DNA from: Unio delphinus
Lineage: Eukaryota > Mollusca > Bivalvia > Unionida > Unionidae
Reading direction: 5' to 3'
Length of the DNA stretch: 64,000 nucleotides
Assembly: GCA_029339505.1 (NCBI GenBank)
Contig: JAQISU010000081.1
Span: 17,770,001 to 17,834,000, forward strand
Shown: positions 14,001 to 29,000 of the stretch, one piece after another
Position numbering within the stretch: the first letter of the stretch is position 1
How the letters are laid out: every line of letters begins with the position of its first letter
Made by a program: the position numbers and the translations under genes
Notes under the pieces: generated by a model
Databases searched by the model: none
Told to the model about the DNA's origin: nothing
The model's input: only the letters and a program-made list of their open reading frames with translations

Positions 14001-17000
14001 CTTTCCAAATAGTTGCCAGATGGCTAAACATGCTCTCTGTGTAAGATCATTGATTTAAAACAAAGGAGCTCATATCGTTGCTTACAATTTACCTATACGG
14101 TAAATAATTTAAGAGTGAAAGCACCAACAAAAACAGTCAAAATTTTACATGAAAACAGGCAAGTATCGATATTGATCATGTATAATATTCAACATAGCTT
14201 TAAACATTTTTCATTCATATTGCTATGATGACTGCAGTCTGGCAGCTTATATTACTGTCTAGCACTGTGGCATTGTGTCACAGACATGTAGCATTATGTC
14301 CCACCAATTCACATTATCCTAACACCAGGCTGACAAGTCTTAACATTAACCTCTCAACTCATTTGACCCTGATACAGTCACTGCTCGTATTCCAGTTTCT
14401 GCATTCAATGGCCAATCGGCTCTTTGAATGTGTGGTCGATAGAATGTCTCTGATTGGTTACAAATGGGGCTTTTCCAAGAATCAGACCACATGCAACCAG
14501 ACCTGCCAACATTGAACAAATCAAAATCAGAAGTAGGGCTGTCAACGGTTACTCAGGTATTGAAACATAATGCTGAGTACCCGTTCACAAAAATAAGTTG
14601 TCAACAACACTATTAAAATATCATATATCATCAGCAACACACTGGTCTGAGTAGTCAAGAGTTTCCTCTGACCCTTCCCACCCCATTTTTTGATAGTTGG
14701 ACATTCATGTCGGGCTGTAGGGCCAAAGCGCATTTCCTATAAAAAAGTTGGAATTCGCCGACACCATTTGATGTCGGCATGAATAGCAGCTTACATGCCG
14801 GCCCAGCAAACTTGAACGATCTTTCATAGAGATATACCAGCATGAAATCGATAGGAATAAGATTTATTTTCTCAAAAATCACGAGCATAGCATTTGTTAC
14901 GCCTTTAATCTGCTGACAGACAAGACGAAGGTACATCATTCCTGAAATTTGTCCCCGATCTAGCTATTTGCATTCCTAGTCACGTGACTATACAAATCTC
15001 ACAACCTAGGTCATACAGGCACGTTATATCGACAATAACAAATTTCCAAAAGTTGTTGTAAATATAATTTGGACATATTATATAGTAGACACAAATATAC
15101 AGTGCATTCTTGTCTGTAACTGTGCTTCAAAATTCATCTTCTCTAGTAGTTTGCTGGTTGCCTCATCCAAGTACAAGTCCTAAAAATGAATGTACAAACT
15201 CTCATCTTTTACATCAATTGCAGTGATTTCTGTCTTGTCAACAATGTACTTCGGTTTAATAACAATTGAAAGGAATTCTCTGTACATGGATAGAAAAATC
15301 TCTGGTCTTGTGAATTAGGGACTTGTAATGCTGTAGAGCTTTGTTGGGTCTGTCAAAACTGTTCCGAGTCCAGCTTAAAAACTGGTAATATGCAAGGGTA
15401 TGTCTTGACTTTAGGTTATCTCTTATTCTTTACAACCTGGCATTGCTGAGGCTTGAAGCAGGTGATGACTATTTCCTTCTTGCCTAAACCAGCTGTCAAC
15501 AATCACAGCACTAGCATGGAAAATTGCAGTGGCCTCATGCTAATATCTTTTTCACACCGTTTGTGCTTGGCTGTTGCACTGTTTTTTAATGTAATCTACA
15601 TCACCATATTGTATCGAGAAATGCTGCGAGCAGCATTGACAGAATGCATGATAGACCCCGCGAGGCCATGGACCAATGTACGCAAACATCTTACCCCAAT
15701 CACTTCTATATTTTTGATCAAATTTCTTTTTCCTGGCAGGATACAAGTCATCAGTTACTTCATTTTCCTGTATTTTTCGCTTCTTGCTGAGAAACATATC
15801 CATTATATTGCTGAGATTTGCTGATTGGGTCAACCATGCTGTGAAACAATCTCTTTGAACTGGCAGATGAAAACCGGAAATGAAGCCAGATATGGTAAAG
15901 TACTAAGCAACATACCAGACATGGCAAAACCAGATACAGAAACCGGGACACGGAAAATGAAATTTTTGTACAAAAATTAATATGGAATTATTTTTTGTTC
16001 TTGAAGAGCTGAAAATTCGGGAGTTTTTCTTAAAAATCCGGGAATCAGGAGATAGGTCCAAAAATCTGGATTCTCCAAATTTTTCAGTAGGGTTGGCAGG
16101 TCTGTGCAACCAATCAGAAATGATTTTACTTTCGTATGGGTAGACTTTAAATGTTCAGAAAACAAGGATTACTAATTGAGAGCAGTTTCAATACACGTTC
16201 TGTGTTTTGTTCTTGAAAAATCATAGAATGATGACAGAAGCACAAGTGATTTTTTTAATGGCAGTGAGGGTGAAAATGAGGAATTTCTTGGGTTTGATCT
16301 CGAAAATATTGAGCAAGTAGAGGAAAGATATGTTCGACAGTTGGATAATTTGCGAGATTTAGAATGTGACATAGAAGATTCTTGAGACTGAATTGTCAGA
16401 AGAAGAGGATGCTGATAGCGAAAATGAAAGAGTTGCTGCCAATCTAGCAGATTGTAGTTGTAGTGATCTTCTTCTGCCTGTCCAAATCAATGAGAGTAGT
16501 GGATCGAATCCTGGACCTACAACAAATATTGACAAATTGACAAGGAAAAAAGAGCAAACTAGTTTTTTCCCCCTATTATTATTTCTGCAGAAACTGTACA
16601 TGGACATTGAAACGAAACCAATCCATATGCCCAAACACACATATTGTATTATTGGTATCACCAAAAAAACTGTGGCATCTAACCTGCAAAATGTGTTATT
16701 GACTAAAGTGCAATCTGAACCAAAACAATGTGAACAATGCCAAGTAAATTTATGTACAAATTGTTTCAAACCATATCACATATTAAATTTTCCTGGTTTA
16801 TTTTAATGGAATTAAGTGCTGATGATGTGATATTCCTAACAATGCTGCACATAATTTTGTAAGTAGTGTATAAATAAATTGTGAAAGACTTTTATAAACA
16901 GAGGGAATAAAATATATCACTGTGCAGACAAATTAATTTGGATTAATTGCTGAAAATTTCATGTATTAATAGTGTATACAAGAAGAGAAATTAAAGTAAA

Positions 17001-20000
17001 GTGTGAAGGCATGTGCATGATGTTTACAAACAGGTAAAACACTGGGGCACAAGCAGCTAGACACAGCTTAGTGTTGCTAGGGCACAGCAGCAGTGTTAAC
17101 AAGTTTGTTGGGGCTCAATAAATTAATGCTAGGTGCCATGTGAGGCAGCTGCTAGTACTATTTTTACAAGTCCTTGATTTGACTCAGCCTGGGTTCAAAG
17201 CCACAATTTTCATCGATCAATTTGATAAATTCCTTTTTAAGTACATCTTCACTAGCCATTTGGATTATCAAGCAGACATGTTTGTGAATTTCACTGAATG
17301 CTGCAGCAAGCCACCGCATTAATTTAAAATTATTCTGACAAGATTAAATATACAGACTGCAAGGACTTTTCTGCACTAAATGAAACACATGTACTCGAAA
17401 CACCAGTCGCTTATGTGCACAAAACGCCGCAGTGTTAACTAAACATTGATTGGTTGAAAGTACAGAAATGTACATATTTTTGATTATCATAACCAATGAG
17501 AGGATTGTTTACTCAACATTTTGATACAAGTTTGACAGCTGACAGATTAAATATACACATTGCAAGGGCTTTTCTGCCCTTTATAAAACACATATAGCTG
17601 AGATAACAAAGATGGATTCCAATTCAGATCTGAACAACTTTGAAGGGTTCAGTGCAAGTGATACAAAGAGTTTAATGGATATTAGAAAATAAATCAGATA
17701 TTAATGTTAGTCCCATTTCAACACCAGATATTAAGTTTGAATCGGATGTCAAAGAGGACATGGTCCCACTTGTACAATGATATGATGACCTCCATCATGT
17801 TCAAAATCAATGATTTTGAAAATGGGGGACCAAAAGCAAGATATGAAATGTTATGAAATCAGCATCACGGAGATGTGGGCATATCTTGGAATATACATTA
17901 TAACATCATTTACGTGTGGATAATGTTTTGAAATGTACCAATCTCAACATTGTAATTAGAGTCTTGATTTAATTCATGCTTTTATATATACATATGTAAA
18001 TATTGGATTTATTTTGTGGGATTCAAAACAATTTACATGACTGGGATTTTTTGTTAGATGGGATGTAGGAGTATATAAAGTGGAAATCCAGCAAAAACTA
18101 AAGAAATAATGAATATAAATGTAACCATGTTTTTATTGTCAATTTCCGTAGTCAGCCTTGATTGATGCTCTAGTGTTCAGCCTATCTGCCTCAGTAACTG
18201 ATATGACAGCACTCAGCAGCAGTGAAACTGCATAACAGCTGCAGTAGTAGCTAAAGGGTAAATAAAATTGTGTTTGCATAGATTTACTGTAGGGGCTGAA
18301 TTAGCACAAAGTCCTTTAGCCACCTTCACCCCATCAAACATACTGTTGTCCGAGTTAATAACCCTGAATATTACATTCTTCCATTAAGATTGCCTTAATA
18401 TGATTTAGTCAAAACAATTATTTTAAAATGTCACTTTTTTTAACAGTTCACTCTTTTTCTATGGACCAAACAATTGCATTCCTCTTGCAAAAGGTTACTA
18501 CCCTGGCAAACAATGTACTCTGGTCAAAATTGAGGAGATTAAAATTTATGAATAGATAATGGGAACCTCAACATCCACTGAGCAGTCTAATAAAATCCAT
18601 AGAAGTTATGGACAGATAAAGCAAATCTCAACATCACCCTTCTAATAGTGTAGGCCTGGCCTCAATTAAAGCAATAAATGTATGTGCTGTTTTAAGCATG
18701 CAGTACTGTATGTTCTCACATTTGAGTTAAAACTACAAACAAAAAAGATCTGGTGTCACATAATGCACCTGCAGTTTTACTGATTAATGTTAACAAACTG
18801 CAGTTAGATTTGCCAGTGCATTACAACACAGATCTGGGTCTCAGCAGTTTGCAACTAGAATTCTTATAGAGTATATATGGTATATACTTTTATTTTCTAA
18901 AGTGAATGCTCCTAGCATGGTTGCATTTTACAATGGGTGGATACCATCAAATTTAATCTCTTTTAAAATGAGGTTATAAATTAAACATGAAACAGGATTT
19001 ACAGGGCGTTTCCCATATTCTAGGTAGACTGACTTCAACTACACAAATTAATTTTTTTTTCAACCATCACACAAACGAATAATAAACTTATTTTCTTTAT
19101 TTTCCAACTTCAATGCCCAACAAAATGCAATCAGAAAGATATTCTTCATTAAAAACAATTTAGCAGATGTTTTTCTCTTTCAACTCTAGATTTTATTTTA
19201 CAAAAGAATTGTTACAAACCTTACCATCACTAATACTTGTAGATATTCATCACTGAATGCAAAGGACTCAGATCGTTGCTTAAATTTCAAGTGAACAGAA
19301 CTGAAGTTTGCCTTGTCATGCCTGAATCAAATCAGACTTGCTTCATAAATTGGAAGGAATGCCAACCCATTTTCCAATGTTAATATTCATCACAGCCATG
19401 ATTATATACACTTGACATGATGGTGCAAAATATTCAATGGAATAATTTGCTCTCAGCGTAGGTATAGCTGCCAACCCCTGAGTACGAAAATAGACTACTT
19501 GTGACAAAAGTACTGATTTTCAGGGACAAATACTGATTTTTAAAATTTCAATGCATATGTAACTATTTACAACATATACAACCATCAGTAAAGTAGGACA
19601 GTGCCTTACATAATTACTTAATGTCGCAAGTGTTCTACACTTGTACCTTCTAGAGTTACACCATGTTCCTTTTGAGTGCCCATTCAGAAGGTGCAAGAGT
19701 GCAACACAAACACAAGCTGTTCATAGGAGCCATTTCCACACCTTGTTTCTTTTTCAATTATCGATTCCAATGTACCAACTTTCATTATCTCAATTCTGAG
19801 ATTTTCTTATTGAACTGTTTTCGTTCAAGCATAAGAGTTATCCTTTGCGATTTTAATGTCTGGGAAACATGTGCAAAATAAACCGCCAGCAACACTAGAA
19901 ACTGAAAAAGGAAAATTTATTTGATAAAAAAAAATCAAATTTTGATCGATGTACATTAATGTTCTTTCTGGCATTTATCTACGTTGTAAGTTCTGGCTGT

Positions 20001-23000
20001 GCTGTGTGTGATGAAGCAGGAAGCTGATGTTTATTAGCTTTCTCTTGCTTTTGTATTTCATGGGCGCCTCCATGTCCAATAGCAAAATCAAGTTACACAA
20101 TTTGCAAAACGTTAAGTTTTCTTCTTTATTATATGGTTTCACAAATCAATACAAGACGACACAATGTCCTTCCAGTAATTTCCTTCTATTTTTCCTGGAG
20201 AAAATTCTTAATATTCCGCTTTTCTATTTAACACAATTAGAAGCTGAATATTCCGAAGACGAGATACAGCAACAGCGGTAACTATTGCAAAATCCAAGAT
20301 GGCGGATAACGACAGGCATGGTACTTCAAAAAATATACACAACCCTAAATGAAAAATGATGATGGGTATCTAAACATGAAGATTAGCATCAAGACACGTG
20401 TAAGTTTAACATATTTTAAAACCAATGGCTCAATTTTACAGGATCGACAACCTTGGCCTTATTATATTGGATGAAAATCTACACTTTACATTTTCATTTT
20501 ATGATTGTATACTGTCTAAACTATACAACAAGCATTAAACATAATCTCAGCATGTTCTTCTGGCATACCCAGCTGTATAAATAATTGATCATCCAAGTGG
20601 TATTAGCTACTTTAGTTGTGCTGTTGATGTCTCATAGTGCTTGTCATGACTTGAGTAGTTTTTTTTAGGTAAGCAACAATGTATGCATCCTATTACTTCA
20701 ACTAGCCATGACTGCTTGTAAATCTTTAAGTGCCAGAACAAGCATTCTATTGTATTTTACTACGCGTTTTGTTAATAAGTTTAACAAATGCTTGCCTTTG
20801 AGCATGTGGTATCTAGACCAATTTTAATTGACTAATATTAAGTATGATTGTGATTTCTTGCAACAAATACTGGCTTCTGATAGTGATGACGAAAATGATT
20901 TTGAAGAATTTGAGGATGAAATTGTTGGAGGTGGCGAAATGTTGATGGAAATTATCCATGATTAATTTTGAGCCAGGAATTGACATGGAACTGGAGTCTG
21001 ATGAATATGCTCACTTGATGTGAAAAGATGGCTTTCCTGCCATTTTCCCACTCACTGTTTATTCAAAATTAAATGTGGTGATGGTGAATACTGAAGCTAA
21101 TGCTTATTTAAAACATTTTTAATAACGAGTTATTGCATCTGATAGTAGATCAAACAAATCGTTATGCAGATCAAAGATCAAGGATTTCATAGGGCACACT
21201 TAAAGGAGAACAGTTGCATTAAGAAATGGAAGCCTATCACACATGAGCAGCTAAAACTTTTCGCATTAATTTTATAGCAATGGGTTTAGTACAGAAATCT
21301 GCTATTCATTAGACATAAATCTCAGTTTTGATGATATCAGAATAAGTAACAGGTGAAAAATGTCCAGGAACATTTATTACTAACAATGTCCAGGAACATT
21401 CATTACTTACTCTAAGGGTGTAAACTAACCTCTGACATTCATGGAGTGTATGTTTACAAAACTGTCACCTTTAGTTTACCTGTGATTTTCACAATTTAAT
21501 ACAACATTGTGGCAGATATTATATGTACAAGGTTTAACTACTATATACTATAATATTTGTTAGAAATAAATTTAAAAGTTTCCATTAAAAACAAACAAAA
21601 ATACTGATGAAATACAATTGTAACTATCATTTTACATGTATTTGCACACTTGCACGTGTCTTGATGGTAATCTTAAAGTTTAGACATCCATCATCATTAT
21701 ACATATATGGTTGTGTATCTATTGTGTATATTTATTGAAATACATGCAATTTAAAAATGGCGCAGTTTTCTTGTTTCTCATTTCAGCACTTTAAGGGTCA
21801 ATGTACTTTACTTTAGCCAGAGCTGCCTATCACTTCAAATGAAAAATATTTCGGTTGGACAAGAAATATAGCAAGGTAGCTGCCTTAAATAGTAGTGTGA
21901 ATAAGAACAAAAACTATTGACAGACCTTGCTGCTTTCTTCGGGCTACACTATAAATCTTAAATTCAATTTATAAACAAGTTCTCTTTATTATGCTAAAAA
22001 GAATCCTTTTGGAGGACCAATGGTCCAAGAGATGATTCAAACAGTTGTCTAGTGACAAGATGTACAGGCATGTTTTAAGGTTTTTACAACTTTCTTAGCT
22101 GTGAAATTCTTGATTTAGTTTAGGGAAATCATATTAAATTTGGCAAGTATCTTCTGCTGCCTGTGAATCAAGTGAATGGGCGAGTGGAGAATTACAATTT
22201 TGGTTGCTTATGTAAGAAATATCCAAAAACTTTTTTTTTCAAACCATCACATTAGCATCAATGCCGTTCCCTGACGAGGAAAGCCGTAATCCAAGTGGTT
22301 AAAAGGCAGAATCCAGACAGAAGAGGCAGAATCCACGTAGAACATTCTAAAATTTCAATAAAGGTTGATGTATTTGCCCCTCTCATCTTTTAACATTCTT
22401 AAGTACTTCAAGTTTTCATATGTAGCACTTTTAGCTTTACACACTCATAGACAGGGGCCCTGAGTGGCAGAGTGGTCTAAAGCGCTGTCTGTTACGGATC
22501 ACTGCCATCTCACTTCTGTCTGTGTGGGTTCGAGTCCAAGATTCAGCTAATGTAGTTATGTGAGAGAGCTTGCCAGTAGCTTCTCATGGGTCGGTTCTTT
22601 CCGGTTTCTTCCTCCACCATTAATACTGGCCGCCATGTATAGCCTATAGTGTGCTGTTAAACCATAAAAAAAAAAAAAAACACATAGACACTTTTAACAC
22701 CAAATATTAACCCATTTTATCCTGTTTACCAATTTCAACTGCAGTGCCTGATTCCTGAGAAGCAATTCTAAATACATTTGTGGTAAAACGGAGCATCGTA
22801 CAGCAGTAGCTGCATCAATTCTGACTACCTTCACCATGTTTACTAAAAATGTTATTACAATGTTATTTATTTCATAAAGTATATAAAAACTATATATCTC
22901 TGAAAAGATAATACAATTTGCAACACAGTGATACATGTTTTGTTATCATTTACCAATGTACATGCTCACAACTGTATTTTGAAATATGTCTTGCAAGAAT

Positions 23001-26000
23001 GTTTTTTTTATTTAAAAAAACTTACCATGTTCAGTGAATTTTTTGTCCATGAAGATGAATTAAATGCTCCTCATAGTATGGGAAGAAAATAAAGATAATT
23101 CAATTTATAGTATTTTGGTCTAACTTTGAAGTTTCTTTGTGGTACAATTTCTTTATTTCACATTCTGATACATGTATTTCTGCATGCAGTTTCTCATACA
23201 ACATTCTCGCAAATTATTCATCGAAATCTTTCAGCAAGATAATTAATCAGTACAAATTTTGAAGTCCCCATCATCACTATGTTAGTAATAAAAATATTAT
23301 GGTGAATAAAAATGTACAATAGCTACTTTTAACAATTTAAATCTTGGCTGGAACTGAATTGAAAAATCATCCCGGAGTCATTCCTCTTGAAAGCATTCAA
23401 AGTCGGATTCATTCTCTGAACCGCTATCGACAAGTGCATGAAGCTATGCGTCATCTTTTTCATCAACTTTATTCAATCGTAACCCAGCTTTTTAGTCATT
23501 ATCTTTATTAGAAATATCTAAATCCTCTACTTCAATGTCGCTACCTTTGCTATCAGCATCCATGGTTATCCGAGTTGTGGTCCATTTTATCGATCAATTT
23601 TCAAATCAACCATTTCTTTTCCAACCACGTTTTTAAAAACAATTTCACTGCGCATGCTTGCTTTTAAACATTTGCTGTGTAGTATTTGTGATGTATACCA
23701 TGTGTTTCTAGAGACGCTACACACATATGTAGTACAGTACGATCGTAGTCGTATTCAGGATAAAATGGGATACTACGACTGCAGGTGTATTCAGGATAGA
23801 ACGAGGTATTACGACCGCGGGCGTATTCAGGATAAAATTGGTTAAAGTTCTTTCCACACTGCCTAAAATAGATGGCATGTAATGCTGCATGCACTCACAT
23901 CTTCATACTTGGAGGATTGTTATTTTTTTTACATTCATTGGGGGGGGGGGGACCATTTTTTTTTATCAATCTGTGAAATTATTTGAAAGGAGATATTTTT
24001 GCTCACATATATGCATCGACTAAAATAAAATATACCTTTTAGCGCCAATACCTTAAGACTGGTTATGCACTAAATATGAAATAGGACAGAATCTGAGCAT
24101 AAAGATTAAATTTAGAAAACCAGTCTGGTCTATCCTCAATAAGCCATACTGATGCTATAACAAGGTTCATACTGAACTATGAATGATAAATTCAAAGTCT
24201 TTTCCCAAACTTTCAAAGATCACAAACAGAGATTTCCAAGACCGATTTTTTGCAAACATTGTGTATACAGGTTATATGAGAAAACAACGAATGCCAAAAT
24301 GAAATACAACAATATTGTTTACCGATTAAAGTCTAACTATAATTAATTTCCAAAAATTGCATTATAATGATCTGAAAGATTCGTAAACATGCGTTGTTTT
24401 CTTTTCAGAAATATGTAACATACGTGTCAGATTTAATACAAAATAAATTGTTCTCTTAACAGACATCAGCACTGCTTTAAATGCATTATTATACTTGATT
24501 TTTTTCCCCTTCAATCATTTTGGAAAGAGACACCACTACTGTCACCTTTTCCTCTGCTCTTCTCCTAAGAGCATTTGACTCTGTGACAAGCACAATGAAT
24601 CCTTTTAACTCTGCCTCTTCTGCTTTCTGTACAGAGGAAGCATGTAGACTGGCAATGTCAGCTTCAAGACGCAGCTTTTTGGCATGAAGTTTCTCAACAG
24701 ATGCCGGTTTGTTGACATAAAATACTCTCTCCACTGTTGCCTGCCCATGTGACAACAACAAAATTTTCTGGAGAACATTCCAAAGTTCCACATGTTTCTT
24801 CCTTTTGGAAAGGACAGAATAAAACACTTCATCAAGGCTGTCATCTATTCTATTGAAGCATGTGAAGGGTTGATTGTCCGATTGGATAACTTAAGGGTAC
24901 AAACAAACTGGGATGTATAGTCAGACTAGAGATACACAAAACAATTTCGGCAATGTGATTTTTTTAAATAATTTTTTTTATAGCGTTGGGGAAAAAGTCA
25001 AGGGTCAGCAATGAGAAACAGGGATATGTCGTCAACTGGAAACACATTTTTTAAATTCTTTTTTTACTTGCCTAATCCAATGACTTGACTTCCTACAGTT
25101 AAAGCTTCACAGCACACGTTAACGCCATTTTTAAAAAAAAATTTGCTCGCAATTTAAGAACAACTCTTAACTATACTATAGTGTATGCATGCGCACTTTA
25201 AAACTGTTTATCCGTGAATTGAATTTTATTACAATGGATGTTTCTATATTAAACCAAGGAACATTATTATGTAGAACAAAATTTTCGAAAATGATTTTGT
25301 CCCTCAAACATGTTAAATAGACAGTATAAGTAAATTTAAACGGGCCCTCTTCTGACGTATCTCCCAAATCATCAAAGTAAACAATCTTATTTTATACCCG
25401 AAGAGTATTTTGCCCCAAACTACCAATAGCTGATACTTCTGAATCTTTGTTGCACTATATGAACAGTATGTAGTTACTAATTTGCAACTCATCTTTGGCA
25501 TGACTTGTAAAGGAAAGGCTAGGCTCCTTCTCCCATTGAAGCCAAGTTGATCGTCTTAATTTTACACAATGTACAAAACGCCTTTCGTTTACATAATTTA
25601 TCATTTTGCAGCCATTCCTTGTATTTGTCTTGTTCAAGCCAGATAGCGTTGAAAGAGCAAAGACCTGGCATTTTTAAACACTGAAGATGTAAATCGACTA
25701 AACAAATTTTGAATCCTCGAGCGTGTTACTTTCTACGTAGAGTGAATTAGTGTAATGAACATTTTGATTGGCCAAAGCTGATGGACTCGTCCAATCAAAT
25801 TGAACAATTCATCAAAAGAAAGAAGCCAGGAAAACCAGCTACATCTGAAGCTAACGACCTTAGGCAATTTTATTTGTGACTTCCTTTGATAAAGTGTGTA
25901 GCCGTCTTGATTTGATGAAGAGTGCATGTGCGATTGAAGTCGCCGCCGAGGCCAACTTTGGATGGTCAAACAAAGCCTCTTTTGTTTTTGCGGCGGCAAT

Positions 26001-29000
26001 TAAACTGAACCGGTCATCAAAAGAAAGAAACGAGGATAACTAGATTACATCCAAATCGAACAACCTCGGATAATTTTATTTGTGATTCTGGAAAGAAATT
26101 TAAACAATTGGGGTTTATTTCAATTTTCAGAGACTTTTAAAGACCTCAGGGTAATATGCTCGATTTTCCCAAACTTTCAAGGCCTTGAAAATGTTACCTC
26201 ATTTTTCCCAAACTCTCAAAGACTTTCAAAGGCCGTACGAACCCCGTATAAATATAGTTTAAGGTGGAAAGTTTGAAAGTAGAACCAGGCTGTTTCTTGG
26301 TAATAGGATAGTTGCTCTAAATAGAAAATGATACTGTTAGGACGGTATGCAGGATTAATGGAGAGTTAATAAAATGAGAAAAGGAAGGTAGATATATCGA
26401 AAAAGCATAATCCATATATGTTTGCATGCAAGGTGTAATTTAGTGAAAAAAAGTTTAATGATTATGCCAAAAAGTATAATGGTTGGCAATTATGAATTAG
26501 CACTATTAGTACATCCAAAAGCAACTACGATATTATATGGAACATACATTTTCATTTCAGAATCAATTAATAAGGTAGCCGCAAACAATGGCTAAAGTTG
26601 TACATAAATACATCAGTGCTAAGAGAACAGGCAGCTATTGAGGAAGTAGGGTGTTTAAGAGGTGGACCAAAGATGTGACAAATAAATGAATTTCTAATTT
26701 ATTAATTTTGTTAAATACACAGGTCGTTTAACCAATCAAATTTCAGTATACTTAGGAAATAATACAGTACAAAGAAAGAAAATTTGATTTAGATAGTGCC
26801 AAAATTAATGTGGAGGTATAATAATTTTAAAATGGAAATCAAAGAATCAGCCATTGGGACCAGAATTTACCTGATAGATTCCGGGAAGTTTATCAGACAT
26901 GATTGATCTGACAACTCCCAAAAATATCAATGCAATTTTACACAAATTCTGAGTTTGTGTTTTTTTCAGTTTCAGCCTGAATTGTGAAAACATTCTTACC
27001 TTTTCTTCTTTTTCCCCTTTGTCCTTCAATCCTGCAATAAGAAGAATGATAAAAAAAAGTCAATTTCTAAATGAAAATACTTTTATAAAAATTTCAAGAT
27101 TTATTTCTTGCAGCTACAGGGCTCATGTTTTACAAGAAATTTGAACACACCATTGAAAGATTTGAGACTTCCCTAAAATAAACAGAACTGAAACAAAAAA
27201 AAAATTTTTTAATAAAATTAGGTGTGTGTACCTGTTCACCAGGAGTTTCACAGTATTTTGTAACTATGCACCGATATAATTTTTTTTCCTCCTTAACCCC
27301 ATACTAACCTCCAGAAATTTAGTAAAAATCAGACTACTTTAAAAATAAAAAAAATCAAGATAGGTGTAATTGTAATTAATAAAAATATTAAGTTTCTTTA
27401 AAGAAAAAAGTAGCATCTGTTTTTGGAATGTAATTTTATTAACAAGTTTGGACAACGCAGTCTCTAATGCAATTCGTTTTATACAAATTTCATTGGTCAA
27501 CAGGCTCTTCTTAACAACAAATTGCAGCTCTCCCATGTTAACATCATGAGACATACAGTTTTCTTATGAAAGCTTTGGATTCGATGAAATCACAAACATC
27601 CGGTCTATTTAACCATACAGTGTCTTTACTCTTGGATTAATAGCAAGTTATATTTCCAATGTTTATTTAGGCATAAGAATTCAAGGACCCGGTGAAATTA
27701 ATACATTTCAGAAGCCGCGTTTTACACACTATTTCTCGTACTTTATCATATTATATATTGTATTATATCAGAATTCATACATGATCTCTTCCCCAAAATC
27801 ATAATACATGTTTTTTTGCGCAAAGTTCATTGAATGACTTCCATTCGTGAACATGCTTTTCCATAATGGTAAAATATTTATTAGAAAAAAGAAGGGGGAA
27901 ATTAATAACCATTTCATAACCAAACCCCATACACATGTAAAACCCAAGAACTAAGTGCTGTAGGCATGCAATGGACACAAGTCACTTTTATAATTGCTTT
28001 TAAAGCTGAACGTATGTCAATTTCATACCCTCTCAATTTCCAGCTTGTGAAGCAAACATTATTTACTGTCAACTGATTGCATCTAATAACACTGCCAAGC
28101 CCAGAAAACATGTAAGCGGCTTTCGTTTTTTGATGCTTATTAAACTGTGAGAAGCTTTTATCAACCACTGCATTGTCTGTTGCTTGGTTGTGTTTGCAGT
28201 TAAAGAAGAAGTACGTCGGCTATTGTTACAGCAACGACTGTATACAAAATTGATTGAAGACAACCACAAAGACCACATCATGTTTATTTTGGCACAACAA
28301 CTCATGCAGAAAAAAATCCTGTACGAATAAATATAAAAAATTTTGAGAACCACACCACAACCGAGTTATGGCAGGGCACGTTATAGCGGGGTTCCACTGT
28401 ATTTAGCCAATGATAATAGTTCTTACAAAAAACCCTTATGAAAGTGTCTTATTAATAGTTTTACTGCATTTAAACAGGAATTTCCTTTAAAAATGAGGTC
28501 AATTGTCAAGGAATTTTTTGTCCCCAGAAGAAATATTCCAGTTGTGCAAAATAATGGTGAGAAAAGTAGTCTAATATACATTATCAACACAACAAATATC
28601 TTGAGGAATATTATTATTCTGAATATGTGAAACATAAACATCAATTCCTGAGGATTATATGTACTTTTTGGAAATGAGTGGCACACAACTTGAGCAATAT
28701 CAGTTTTCATTAAATTACATAGTTGGCATGGGACAAGATTGGTATAGAAATGTAGACAGCGTGTGCACTGACTGGAGAAGCACTTGCACAGGCATTCATT
28801 ATGATGCTCTGGGTTTCAGTCTACAAAGAGCTGCTAGAAGGCAGGCTTCTTATTAGGCTTATTAGGCAGAGCAGTAAGTACATGCAGAAAAGTTAATCAC
28901 ATGTATGATCAAGTAGCTTAAAGAGGACCAGAAATAAAACTTTTCCTTTTATGTACATGATTCTCTACAAATTTTAATTACAGTAGTCCACCTCTTATAC

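Larger units (their letters stand above)
22256..26494 (-). mobile_element. Long hAT-like DNA transposon, 4.2 kb, with TIRs, 6-bp TSD and transposase remnants
   Basis: The left end CATCAATGCC (22256-22265) and right end GGTTGGCAATTATG (26481-26494) correspond to the termini of the 813-bp element at 12067-12879. Flanking hexamers are CATTAG (22250-22255) and AATTAG (26495-26500), 5 of 6 alike. Minus-strand contents are in transposase order: zinc-finger trace (about 25640-25490), then hAT-C-like region (24844-24489). A SINE (22454-22680) and a reverse-oriented piggyBac-like relic (23020-23625) lie inside. The full catalytic core is not recognisable, so it is inactive. Confidence 0.72.
13304..26999. 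other. SAFB-like intron 3, 13.7 kb, filled with DNA-transposon relics
   Basis: Between exons 4 and 3 of the minus-strand gene lie two hAT-like elements, a third partial one, piggyBac-like relics, SINEs of both families and MITE fragments. No additional SAFB-like exon is required, since exon 3 and exon 4 phases match directly. Confidence 0.85.

Noticed and set aside
20027..20281. Small plus-strand frame with a signal-peptide-like start
   Set aside because: It is antisense to a hAT-like zinc-finger relic; the hydrophobic start is a by-product of that sequence.
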